From the NCBI RefSeq assembly GCF_029227915.1, contig NC_079889.1, positions 2,916,001 through 2,980,000 of the forward strand: 64,000 nucleotides of DNA. Direction: 5' to 3'. A program made the translations under genes and the position numbers. A model generated the notes under the pieces. The model made no database searches. It was given only the letters and a program-made list of their open reading frames with translations, and was not told where the DNA came from. The DNA is from Hydractinia symbiolongicarpus. Taxonomy: Eukaryota > Cnidaria > Hydrozoa > Anthoathecata > Hydractiniidae. Of the stretch, positions 50,205 to 61,019 are shown in pieces. The number at the start of each line of letters is the position of its first letter. Position 1 is the stretch's first letter.

Positions 50205-51809
50205 ATATTTTAAGTGTTTACTAATTCCTATGTCTGATATAAACATTAATAACGAAACTTTCAGAATTAAAATTTCGAGAATTCGTTGAGGAATTGCCTA
50301 TATAGTTACCGTTTGGACGAATATCAAATGTTTTTGTTGACAAATACCAGAATTACCATTCCAAAATATAATTTTACTTCATTGTCGGTCCTCCTATTTG
50401 CATTTTATAATCATTAGAGAAGAAAGCAACTTCATGGTGGCCAGGAATTGATGTGTAATTTCGTGTTGCTATTAGTGACTCCATAATCTTGCTTATTAAT
50501 ACACGTGCCAAATCTAGTTAGACCTTTGCGTTGCGTAATGTAAACAGGAAACGTTTAATAAATGATGAAACGCCTTCTTAGGACTCTTTGTTAGAAGCGC
50601 ACAAAAAAAACTGTTAGTATTTTCAGATGTGGAACAGACCAATAAGGCTTTAAAAAATGCCTTTGATTAGTACCGGATTTAGACAAAGAAATTTTTAAGA
50701 AAAATATTGCAATGCTCTATAAAGAAATACATCCTAAGGTGGAAAGCTTGAAACACAAGCATTTTGTTAGAATAGAATGGTTGAATTTCTGGTTCATTAG
50801 CATTGTTAGCGGACAAAAACCCAATCTTTATATCAATAACATGTTAAACATTTTTTCTTTTGTTAACTGTGCTAAATGTTGTCAAAATAAAGAAATTCTA
50901 AGTTGTAGCTCGAAGCAATAGTTACGAGAAGTCACATTTTACAACAATTTTTTAAAAACTTTTTATCATTGTACAAAATTGTCACGCCGGGTGAGGAGCA
51001 AAATTCTCTTCACATTACATCGTAATAATCCTGCGTGCAAACATAAAAAAAGGCTGCGTGAAATCAGTTTCTATACGAAATAAGGTATATATTCTACAGA
51101 ACTAACATCATCCGCATAAACCAAATACGACACGATGGAGTATTATAAAATGGCGTGGTCACACTGCCGTCATAAACACGACAGGCAGCTGAAGGATTAT
51201 TTTGAAACGGACGAAGCACGGAAACTGGAAAAATCGTCATGCCATTGGCCACTAAAAATATCCCACCCTAAAGTAATGCATACAATTTTAATGATTTAGG
51301 GAATCAAAAAATTTCTAGTTCTCTCCTTTCAAACTGATGTAGCTGCCATTAGTCATGTGATTAGTTGTCTGTTACATCCATGTTTTAATATCCACAAATT
51401 ATGCGCATGCGCAGAAATACGTACTTCTCAATACGTATTATTAATGTAATGTGAAACCTCCGGAGAACGAAATCCATTGGGACTTAAAAAAATCTCCGCT
51501 AGGGTGAAGTGTCAGCTACGTAAATTTCTACCCATATTGACTTCGAAATACTACAATTGTTATATGAAATAGATCTTAACATTGTACCGTTGATATATAT
51601 CTTAAGATACACTTTTGAAACTTTACAGCTCTGACAACTAAATACAAAACAAACCGTGAACAAAGCGTGATGCATTTCAAAGTAAGATCTCCGATATTAT
51701 TGTTACTCTCTATCTTCGCTATTCTTGCACATACTAAAAACAGTGGTACCAAACAGATTTCTTAAAAATTCAAATACAAGAAATTACTTTAGGAAAGTAA
51801 TTAATACAT
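50205..51809. other. Spacer, nothing recognised
   Basis: AT-rich; a few GC-richer words at 51130-51270. No exon or RNA gene could be supported. Confidence 0.35.
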
Positions 51810-51813
51810 TTAA

Positions 51814-52295
51814 GGGCCTTTTTATAAGTGACCGGACAACTTGATCCATCGAGACATCCCGCGTGACCAAGATCTCGGATATTCGCGGAAGATCGCTGCA
51901 AATTAAAATCGTGTTTATATGGTGCATATTCGTCTCGCCCTGGTTACAACGGAAAACTCGGTTAACCGAGATGCCGGGAACTCAGGCCGGGATCCGAGTC
52001 AAACGGGATGGATATTTGTCCATCTAAACAGTGGCAAAGTAAGGAAAAAGTTTGTGTACGATAAAACATAGCAGCTGCTCAGGAAGGACCTTGTAAAAAT
52101 ATCCATTGATTTGCATTAATAGTGATAACACAGTTGTTTTAAGCATATGATGAAAGTCATATTTGTTTACATATTCACCACGCCACTTTCAATTCTCCGC
52201 TAATTTTTCTTCACATAAATCCGGGATAGAAAATGAAAAATTTAAATATAAAACCCTGCTCTATCGGGAAACTCGGTTATCATATGAAAAGGCCC
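51814..52295. mobile_element. 482-bp inverted-repeat MITE flanked by TTAA
   Basis: The left terminus is GGGCCTTTTTATAAGTGACC. The right terminus, reverse-complemented, is GGGCCTTTTCATATGATAACC. Both are bounded outside by TTAA (51810-51813 and 52296-52299). TTAA duplication is characteristic of piggyBac-type transposition, though the GGGCC tip is not the usual CCC. Interior inverted motifs include CTCGGTTAACCGAG, ATCCGAGTC and GGGAAACTCGG. No transposase is encoded. Confidence 0.8.
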
Positions 52296-52299
52296 TTAA

Positions 52300-53047
52300 A
52301 GATTTCAAAGTCATTTTTGTTGCCGGACTGGCTTTATGCGCAATAATCTTGTAGGTTTTATGCGAAATTTAGAAGAATAGAAGCAAGACATTTTGAAGTT
52401 TCTTTTATAAAAAAGATTTATGTAACAGCAAGGTTAGTTCTATATCAAATAAATTATGGATATCAAATTTCAGTTTTATATTTGTATTTCCAATATGATA
52501 TTTAAGATGATTTCACATTTTGTTTTTGTCCTAAATGCTCGTCAACTTTTCCACCGCCATTAGCTCCACTTTCATGCACAGTCTTAACTTAACAGATCGT
52601 TTTGTAGAGCCTTTAAAGTTGATATATAAAGATAAACGAAGCGAAACAAATAAACTACTCCTCAGAGAGAAATTTAACTTAGAAATTAGAAAACCTATTA
52701 TTCCCTTGGAGGAAAATTCAAAAACTTCTTTAATTAATTATTGATTTTGAAAAATATATGTCGTGTCTGTTACAATCGAATAACAAGGAGTACTAAGGTA
52801 AATTTTGTTTCTCGTGTGAAAAAGACGCAGAAGGCTCCTTTCATTCTGCTTATTCTCTATTTTTTTTAATCAATGTTTTTTGTAGTATCCCGTTAACTAA
52901 ACGTAGCATACAAAAAATTAAATAGAACAGAGAAGCGAAAGCACAACGACCGACTACCGCGAACGCTCGATTTAGTCTGCTTAGGAACTAGATTTTTCTT
53001 ATATAACCTCTCTTTTAAAAAAGTGCCCTTAAGTAGGTTATATGTGG
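52300..53047. other. Spacer with one weak open stretch
   Basis: A plus-strand open stretch at 52535-52744 (ending LEENSKTSLINY) has no ATG context, domain or splice partner I can support. Confidence 0.3.
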
Positions 53048-53049
53048 TA

Positions 53050-53868
53050 CAGAAGAGTCTCCATAACTTGAACGGCCAGGGGGAAAAGGAAACCGTTCGA
53101 GTTAAGGAGACGTTCGAGTAGTAGAGGTTTTCAAGTTTCTTCAAAATTTTTCCCTTATTTGCCTACCAGATGAACAAAAACAGTATATTAAGTACGTAGT
53201 CTTACTTATTGGGGGTTCTGGTGTTGGTGAAATACAAAAACAGAGCGTTTTAGTTGCTTTTTGCTCAAATTTTTTGAAAAAAATCAGTTATAATTGATTG
53301 TTTACAAGTATCATCATAATCTCGTTTGATGTTTCCTTTAGGGAAGCCAACATTTCTTCCCCAAATTTCGAGAAAATGCTTTGGAGCAGTTCCTTTTTCA
53401 AGCTCTTTGAGGGTATTGTATTTTATTTTACAGGACTTGTTATCGGCTCTAGTTCTTTTTGACCCTGCCACAGACGCCCTTGTCAGATTGCTATGAAATT
53501 CTGTTTTTGAAAATTGGTTGTGAAAGCGTTGTCGTTCGAAACACAACAAAACATTCGAATCATGCATTCGAACAATATAAGGCCTACAACACACGTAAAC
53601 ATTAAAATATAAAAAATGATAAAGAGTTAAATGATCAGGAAAACTTATCAATTTTTTTCAAAATGCCACAAAATTCGAGTTATGGAGTCAAAAACCTTCA
53701 AGGGACAAAATAAACTGTTCGACTTAAGGGAACATTCGAGTTATGGAGGTTCGAGCAGTAGAGGTTTTTTTATAAGAGTTTATTAGGAAACTTTTACGGT
53801 GCCAACGAATTCGTTCGAGTTAAGGAGACGTTCGAGTAATAGAGGTTCGAGTTATGGAGACTCTACTG
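53050..53868 (-). mobile_element. Second pogo/Tigger deletion derivative, 819 bp, TA target duplication
   Basis: The left end is CAGAAGAGTCTCCATAACTT. The right end, reverse-complemented, is CAGTAGAGTCTCCATAACTC. TA flanks both sides (53048-53049 and 53869-53870). Many subterminal TTCGAGTTAAGGAGACG/GTTCGAGTAATAGAGG words lie near both ends. Its termini differ from the 11.4-kb element, so it is a separate family of the same superfamily. Confidence 0.9.
53265..53651 (-). pseudogene. Tigger transposase remnant: N-terminal HTH joined to C-terminal tail
   Basis: 128 codons. Around residues 62-105 are SKRTRADNKSCKIKYNTLKE and LEKGTAPKHF then GFPKGNI, resembling the CENP-B N-terminal helix-turn-helix of Tigger proteins (LKxLEKG ... 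F-G-V-P-K-x-T). After a few residues it ends with CKQSIITDFFQKI, the family's C-terminal tail. The whole DDE catalytic core is therefore deleted. The first ~55 residues are probably not part of the original protein. Confidence 0.75.
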
Positions 53869-53870
53869 TA

Positions 53871-54330
53871 TTAGAAAAATTACTTGCATTTATTTGGACC
53901 TACAGGCTTCCGGCAAAGTGCTTATAAACTTGTGTAAATCAACCGCCTAAGGAAGTTTACGGTATTACAGACTTTAAAGTTGAGGTTTTTTTGTGTCGTT
54001 TAACAAAATAGTTTATTAACGTGATATAAAGTTTATACGGAGGTCTAGTATTAATACTCCCATAAATTCTCTCCAGAGAAACACCCTTAATAACTTGTTA
54101 TACGATTGTTCAAATTGTATCAAACTTGGCACACTTATAATACGTTTCAAAAGGAACAAAATGGTGGCAATAAACTTTTTGTTTGCGTCAGCAAATTTTC
54201 TGTGACTTTAAACAGAATGCCAAATTTCGTGCTGGAACAAAAGTAATTAAATTTTAGGCAGATTTCGCCCCCTATATTTCTCTTTTTATTTTATATTTTT
54301 TACTCTTTTTTTCATTATTATTTTAAAGAA
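53871..54330. other. Region upstream of the cassette array
   Basis: No exon feeding the downstream acceptors could be identified. T-rich DNA begins at about 54285 and leads into the first acceptor. Confidence 0.35.
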
Positions 54331-55660
54331 TAATTTTATTTAGAAGGGCACTGAACAAGCGAGATCTACATGTAAGTGATCACGTATTACCATTTGCACT
54401 CACTGTCAACGTTTTGGAAACTGTTCCAAATTAATAAATTTTTCATTATATCTCATTTTTTTTATTTTATCCATTTCTTTTCACTGTTATTTTTTTAATA
54501 TCAATTTTATTATCTCTTATGGAGCATTTCATTTAGAAGGACACTGAACAAGCGAGACCTACATGTAAGTGATCACGTATTGCCATTTGGACTCACTGTC
54601 AACGTTTTGGAAACTGTTCCTAATAAATAGATTTTTCATTCTTTTTATTTTCTTCTTCTCTTTTCATTGTTATTTTTTACTATCAACTTTTTCATCTCTT
54701 ATACGATCATTTCATTTAGAAGGAGACCGAACAAGCAAGATCTGCATCTAAGCGACAACGTATTACCATTTGCACTCAGTATCAACATTGTGTAAGCTGT
54801 TCCTAATAAAATGTTCTTTCTTTTTTTATATATTTCTCCTTTTATTGATATTTTGTAACCATCTATTTTATTATTTTTTCTACCATCATTTCATTCAGAC
54901 GAGAACCGAACAAGCAAGATCTGCATGTAAGTGATCACGTATTACAATTTGCAATCGTGTCTGTATTTTTGTGAACTGTTGTTAATAAATAGATAAATCT
55001 TTTTATATATATATACTTCTCATTTTATCGTTATTTTTTTATTGTCGATTTTATTCTTTTTTGTACGAACATTTTATTTAGAAGAAGAATACTGCACAAG
55101 CAAGATCCGCATGTAAGTGACAACGTATTACCATTTGCACTCGTGTAAATATTTCTGTAATCTGTTCCTAATAAAAGGATTTGTGTGTTTTATAGTTTTT
55201 TTTTTTTATTTAAAGTTGTATTTCTTGTTATCGTCAACTGTTCCTTTAAATAACGCATTGTCGGTTTTTTCATATTGTTATTATTTTTATCAATATCATA
55301 TTTTACCTTGTCTTAGATGATGAGCATAAGGATACTTGGCACGCAAAACTTTCATGTAAGTATTGAAGCTCGCCATTCAGTGTTAGATTCATCTTACTAA
55401 TAAAAGTTTACTACAAAAAAATACATTTTAATTTCGAATTATATTTTATTTTACAATAACATTTTTTAACATCTGATTTTATTTGCTGTTTAGACCATGG
55501 CTTAAAGCTAGGCTGTGAACAAAGTATACATGTAAGTTTCGTGTATATTTACGTTTTACCCTTATCCCCCCTTTGCATTAACCACTGACCTTACATATTC
55601 TTTTACGTATCGTTGTCATACTTACATTTTGAAATAAATGTTTTTCTAATTATCAAAAAC
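54310..55660 (+). repeat. Tandem array of splice-acceptor / mini-cassette / donor / AATAAA units
   Basis: Seven degenerate units spaced 193, 183, 179, 183, 235 and 177 bp. Each has a long T-rich tract ending TTAG or TCAG, then a 28-39-nt cassette (54344-54371, 54537-54564, 54720-54747, 54899-54926, 55082-55112, 55317-55355, 55494-55531), then GTAAGT, then AATAAA 50-115 nt later. Units 1-5 share the cassette text GAACAAGCGAGATCTACAT (variants) and the following GATCACGTATTACCATTTGC; units 6 and 7 are diverged but keep all four signals. Unit 3 has CTAAGC in place of GTAAGT. No coding frame runs through consecutive 28-nt cassettes. They could be mutually exclusive leader exons, alternative terminal exons, or a non-coding RNA gene. 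Confidence 0.8.
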
Positions 55661-55748
55661 GTTGTTACTTTCTGTAAGTTACCATTACTGGATATCAAAA
55701 ATAAAGGACGCTGCTAATTCTTGTATTTATTTATTTCTTTTTATCCAG

Positions 55749-55896
55749 GGCTTACCCAACTGGTACTGCCGCTTATGATGCTGCTAATTCAGCGGTGTCG
55801 TACAGGCACAAAACACGGAAATATTTATTTTTGCAGTATGAGATGAACAACAAATCTAGTTTGTACAGCTACTTGAACAACTGCAGTATAGATTGA
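55749..55896 (+). CDS. Possible short exon whose ATG is completed by splicing (hypothetical)
   Basis: The acceptor TTTTTATCCAG precedes GGCTTACCC. Every upstream cassette ends in ..CAT before GTAAGT, so joining any of them gives AT|G GCT, an ATG in a good context (ACATGG). The frame then runs 49 codons (MAYPTGTAAYDAANSAVSYR, later YLFLQYEMNN) to TGA at 55894-55896. The frame has no ATG in genomic DNA at this point. I do not recognise the peptide. It could be chance, since the open stretch is short. Confidence 0.3.
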
Positions 55897-55899
55897 TAT

Positions 55900-57745
55900 C
55901 AAGAAAAATACAATGTACATAACACCATATTGTTTTTTGTATTTTTATGGTTTTTGTTTAGGAAATCCTCTTTTAGGAACATTTAGACTGACAGAAATTA
56001 AGACCCCAAGGCTCATAAAATTTTTAACCTTTGTAAATTTTCACAGTATAAGGTTAGAGGTCAATTTCGCTTTTTTGTACGTAAAAGGATACATTTAATT
56101 GGGTTAAAATCAAAAACGAGTGGTGTAAGTAGTTTTTTTAAAAAGCTTAAATTCCAGTTATGTCGCATTTTAAAGTTTTCAATTCCTTTCAGAAAAGCAC
56201 ACCCAGACGCAACCAACATATGAACGTTCTTTTGATATAAATAAAATTGACATACAATATGATATCAGTAAGTGAGACATGCACAGAAGGAAGCAGAAAA
56301 CCATCCTAACATACACACCATTTACGTAGAAACCGTAGAAAGCACAATTGAGGGACGGACTTGGTAACATGGGGCCTGTCCGAGAGACAGACCCTATGGT
56401 TCGGCAAAATCTGGCAAAAAATTTATATATTGTTCTCTTTTTAAGTAGGATGCAATTTATATATTATAAAATATATTTAAAATTTGATATTTTTTTTACT
56501 AATTGAAGAAAGAGACTTTTGTTTAATTTTTTTTGAAAATATCGGGGTAAGGGGCTTCCAGTTGAACAAAAGTATTTCAAGACAGGAATCCAAGGAAAAC
56601 AAATAAAAAACTGTTAAATAATGACCCCACCATCAGAATACAGTATATATAAAACCAACTCTCAGAATTTGAATACTTGAATACCCTGAAATTTTCACTT
56701 AAGCACCTCTGTCCCCCTGAACCTGTTTCAATACTGAATCTTTCGTTAATAAACGACTCGTTAGTTTATGCATCAAATGAGCTTAACCTAGGATATATCT
56801 CTTAGTTTAATTTAATAGAAAATATTGTTCTCTTTACGTAGGCTACTGAGTAAGTGAATACCCGTACTGTGCGGCACTGAACGATTTACCAATTAAGTGG
56901 ACCATCAGTACTTACCTTCTGACCCAAGTAATGGCTTAATTATTTCGTAATAAACCTTGATGTTTTTAACGAGCAAGTTGTGAATTTCTTTACTCAGAGT
57001 GTTCCAGAAAGAGTTAACTATGTGATTGTTTTTAACAATTTGCTCTGTAAACTTCGTGCATTGCTAAAATAATGTGTAAAATAAACCGTTCTAAGCTTGC
57101 ATTGAAGCTACAGATCTCAACCAATACTAAAGTGTGGCAATAACTAACGTCCATAATTCAGCATTGCGAAATACAACGCTACGTGTGACTTTCTATTCGA
57201 TGTTTTTTGGTTCACACATATACTGTATGCTAGATTTTTTCTTACTAATCAACCAACAAATAATGTAAAACTTAGGTCGCCCCTGTATTTGCTTTTATTA
57301 GGAAAGAGGACCGAGAGGATTCCGGCCTATTTATGTCACTTTAGTTGTAAAGATTCTGATGAATGTGGAATAAGTTCTTAAAGACTTTTATTATTTAGAA
57401 CCAAAACATGTTTTGATTACCAAGTATGGCGCCAAAGTAAGGTCATGAAAAAAATTTGAAGGAAAGAGAAAATAAAAGAGCTACACGGTAAGGCATTTGT
57501 AATTTCGCGTCGTCAAGTCAGCCAAAAAAATTTTTGTGAAACTAAGACATTTCCTCTCTTTTCTTAAGGACATAGTTTGGTTTTCGCATGCAGATACTCG
57601 TTGTTGAAGCTGAAAAATTGTTCAAGAGATTGGCGATTATAACCGGGACGAAATAAGAATATTGCAATACCTTAACTAAAAAGGATTCTTCTGGGTATTG
57701 TGCTCCATGCTTGAAATCCTGTCCTCAAAATAACTTTATACGTTT
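55900..57745. other. Gene-free stretch between the cassette array and the next repeats
   Basis: An AATAAA occurs near 56240 and could serve the preceding putative exon. Open stretches at 55913-56098 (plus) and 56179-56370 (minus) show no domain. Nothing else supported. Confidence 0.35.
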
Positions 57746-57750
57746 AATGC

Positions 57751-57975
57751 AACAAGAAATCTCAAGAAAATAATTTTCTGAGGAAACAACAAGAAGAGAT
57801 TAAAAATTTCAAGAACATAATCTTCTGAGGAAACAACAAGATCAGATTTTAAAAATGTCAAGAAAATAATCTTCTAAGACAACAAGAAGAGATTCGAAAA
57901 GTTCAATAACATAATCTTCTAAGGAAACAACAAGAACAGATTTAAAAATATAAAGAAAATAATCTGAGGAAACAA
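57751..57975 (+). repeat. ~47-bp tandem repeat ending at a CAT|GTAAGT donor-like site
   Basis: AACAAG starts recur at 57751, 57788, 57835, 57881 and 57929. Each is followed by a purine-rich AGATT..AAAAATTTCAAGAA..ATAATCTTCTGAGGAAAC text. The array ends in AAACAAGTTGTCATGTAAGT. The purine-rich (GAA/CAAGAA) composition plus a terminal donor resembles an exon with repeated splicing-enhancer words, but no frame is open through it. Confidence 0.7.
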
Positions 57976-58374
57976 GTTGTCATGTAAGTTATGTATATCT
58001 TTCTTAGATTTTTATTGTTTTTCTGTGACCCTTTGCCTTGCGAGTTAAAATACAGACCTAATATTATTTTTTTCATTGCATAAGAAAGCGTTAATAATTT
58101 TTGAGAAAATATACTAATTCAAATCTATAGTTGTCTTATGTGTTTCTACAGTTTTATAAAAAAAGGTAAACGGCAACTATGTTTTAAAATGGACAAAATT
58201 GATAGAATTTTCTACTGGTGACAAATATTTTGACTAATCAATAATTTCGTCTGACATTGCATTCGGTGATAATTTATCCTTGTTTACCTTTTTATTCAGT
58301 ATTTTTTAATTTTCACCATATTGTGTTTTTTCTTGCCCTACTTTCTTCAAACAATAAACAACACGAAGATGTAT

Positions 58375-59205
58375 TTTTTTTTTTTTTTTGCATTTTCACC
58401 TTAAATAATTATTTTTGGTAATATAAAGATTAACTATGCATTCTTTCCTCAAATAATCATTTTTTGTAATATAAACATGTATTTTTACCTTAAATAATTG
58501 TTTCTTGTAATACAAAGATTAACTATGCATTCTTTCCTCAAATAATCATTTTTTGTAATATAAACATGTATTTTTACCTTAAATAATTGTTTCTTGTAAT
58601 ATAAAGATTAACTATGCATTCTTTCCTCAAATAATCATTTTTTTGAATACAAATAAAAAAAATTAATGCATTCTTGTTTTTGTATTTTTGCCTTTAATAA
58701 TTATTTTTGTAGAACAAAGATTACCTATTCATTTTTTCCTCAAATAATCATTTTTTATAACGCAAACAAAACGAAATTTAATGCATTTTTATTTATGTAT
58801 TTTCACCTTCAACAATTATTTTTGGTAATAAAAAGATTAACTATGTATTTTTCCCTCAAATAGTCATTTTTTGTAACACATGTTTTTACGTTGAATAATT
58901 ATTTTTGATAATACAAAGACTACCTATGCATTTTTTCCTCAAATAATAATTTTTGTAATACAAGCAAAACAAAATTTACTGCATTTTCATTTCTGTGTTT
59001 TACCTTAAATAATTATTTTTGGTAATACAAAGATTAAGTAACCTTTTTTTCCTCAAATAAACAATTTTTTGTAGCACAAACAAAACAAAATTTAATGCAT
59101 TTTTGTTGATGTATTTTTACCTTGAATAATCATTTTTTGTAATACAAACAAAACGAAATTTAATGCATTTTTATTTATGTATTTTTTTAAATAATTAGTG
59201 TTTTT
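58375..59205. repeat. AT-rich ~50-bp tandem array
   Basis: Diverged copies of CCTYAAATAATYATTTTTKG followed by TAATAYAAA recur about every 45-55 bp. They alternate between a form with AAGATTAACTATGCATT and one with AAACATGTATTTTTACC or AAACAAAACGAAATTTAATG, so many pairs form ~100-bp composite units. Near-identical doublets at 58430-58530 and 58530-58625 show recent local duplication. Confidence 0.75.
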
Positions 59206-59404
59206 TATGTTCTTTGGGGTATTTTTCCAACAAAGCAAAATAATTCGTTTGCGTTTTAAATGTTTTCTACTTTTGTTTATGACATTTTTTTTTTTTTTGT
59301 TACAAGAAATGATATTCGCAAACATCTACAAATAACACCATAAATAGAATGTAAGTTCGAGTAAAATGCGGTGTATTTTGGTTACAAATTTTTATTTTAC
59401 TGAA

Positions 59405-59479
59405 CAACTGGTAGCTCAATGGTAGAGCAGAGCATACATATGTTATGCTTTAATGTGGGTTCAAATCCCACTCAGTTGA
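59405..59479 (+). tRNA. tRNA-like gene or pseudogene with intact acceptor, D and T arms
   Basis: CAACTGG (59405-59411) pairs fully with TCAGTTG (59472-59478), with one G-T. The D arm GCTC/GAGC is perfect with loop AATGGTA. The T arm GTGGG/CCCAC is perfect with loop TTCAAAT. Both Pol III boxes are present (TAGCTCAATGG, GGTTCAAATCC). The anticodon arm is abnormal: AGCATA/TATGCT makes a 6-bp stem with loop CATATGT that lacks U33, so no anticodon can be assigned. No CCA is encoded, as expected in animals. It could be a diverged tRNA, a pseudogene or the head of a SINE. Confidence 0.6.
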
Positions 59480-59604
59480 AAATAACATAGCCCTGAATAT
59501 AAACAAGTTGACAAAAATTGGAGTGGTGATACAAAATTACGTTGCGAGTTTTACCACGCGGGAAACGCATGGCAACTGACATTACCTTATTGAAGGATAT
59601 AACT

Positions 59605-59990
59605 ACATCACCAGGACTGGAACCTAGTTTACCTTCGTGTGTGAACTTGCTAACCACTACACCGCAATTGCAGTAACATTATACGTTTTAACACCGATCC
59701 TAATGTTCTACGGGAGAGATTTGGATTTTTTTTATCTTTGTATTGAAAAGATTTGATAATTATACGAACAGACTCGAACCTGGTTTACCTTTATACTGTC
59801 TGAGCGTGCTTACCACTACACCATTGTCGCAATGTTTTAAGAGCGGTTTAAATTATCATAATGATGGTTTCACGGACAGATTTTGGTTTTTTTTAACAGT
59901 GAAAAGATTTCACAATCACGTCGACGGGACTCGAACCTGGTTAGCCTCCACAGTATGTCAACGTGCTATATATGTTTTAATATTGATCTT
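59605..59990 (-). repeat. Three tandem tRNA-like units, period 156-157 bp
   Basis: On the minus strand, B-box motifs end at 59615, 59771 and 59928 (plus-strand GACTGGAACCT, GACTCGAACCT, GACTCGAACCT). Units 1 and 2 have an A box TGTAGTGGTTAGCA / TGTAGTGGTAAGCA about 40-45 nt before the B box; unit 3 has lost it. The sequence between units also aligns (TTTTAA..CGGAYAGATTTTG..TTTTTTT). Acceptor stems do not pair, so these are not standard tRNAs. They look like tRNA-derived SINE heads multiplied in tandem. Confidence 0.65.
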
Positions 59991-60094
59991 AAAAGTTTTA
60001 CGGATAGATTTTGAATTTTTTTTTGAAGCAGATGATCATGCGGCTGATGCAATTACGTATGTGTCTGAGTTTGGAGAATGCGCTGCTGGCTAAC

Positions 60095-61015
60095 ACAAAT
60101 TGTGTGTTGACCATAATATAACGTACGCGTTAAGGCATACTCATTTGCACATAAATTTTCATTCTTTATCGTTCTTACTATGATCTCCTTTTTTTTGCTT
60201 TTCTGTCACTTGTCACAATGGCTGTTTGTGTCTCCATCTATAACAAGAAAGGATTACTTTCTCTTGCTTGCTTCTTTGCTTTCTTGTTGTTTTTTTATCT
60301 AATGTTATTTGTTTTTTCTTATGATTCGTTTTATTCACACTAAAAACACGAAAATCGTTGACTTTTAGTAATTTTATTCATGATAAGGCACTTTTTGCTT
60401 TGTCTTTCCTTAGATTATTCACCCTTTTTTAGATTATTCACCCTTTTCTTAGATTATTCACCCTAAAAACTCGAAAATTATTGATTTTTCCAAAATCTTT
60501 ACGAAGTTCACTGTTTTGGCTCATTTTCTTGTTTTCACGGTTTTGCATGACGAAAACAAGTAAACAAACAAATAAGCAACCAACCAGCCTATACAAACAA
60601 TAAAGGAAACGAAATCCCATTCAATCCAGTGTGATGCAACAGAATTCAATCTAAATTTTCAATTCAAACTGCACCTAAAATGCGTAAAAAAGTCTGATTT
60701 TTTTTTTTTATATTTTTTTTTAAAAAAAGAATCACGTAGAATTTTTATTTTTTAAAAACAGAATTTTACTTACCATTTCACCTACCTTTCTCTGCGTCTC
60801 CGGCTCGTTGCCCACCACTCGTCACAATGTCACCGTCAGTTTCGCACCACGACGACTTCGACCACGTTACAACGACACGGCTACGCCCGGCTCGCACGAG
60901 GCAGGGAGTTTTCTAACTATGCTTTCTACACTTCTACTACCCACCCTTATGGAAAGTTCACCATTACTTGTGGTGTTTACGGGCTAGGACACAGTAAACC
61001 TGAAGCTTTACCCAC
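60095..61015. other. Spacer with one GC-rich patch
   Basis: At about 60800-60915 there is an island rich in CGACGACTTCGACCACG and CACGGCTACGCCCGGCTCG words, unlike its AT-rich surroundings, with no convincing ORF. A CTTAGATTATTCACCC tandem (three copies) lies at about 60410-60465. Confidence 0.4.
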
Positions 61016-61019
61016 TTAT

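Noticed and set aside
54371-55320. Introns of the cassette array as snoRNA hosts
   Set aside because: I looked for C/D (RUGAUGA/CUGA) and H/ACA boxes in the conserved intron part and found no convincing pair.
54344-55531. Spliced-leader RNA gene repeat
   Set aside because: Cassettes have upstream acceptors with T-rich tracts and no Sm-site motif after the donor, unlike SL RNA genes.
60800-60915. GC-rich patch as an exon or CpG-type promoter
   Set aside because: No convincing open frame with splice sites, and a single small GC patch is not enough to call a promoter.
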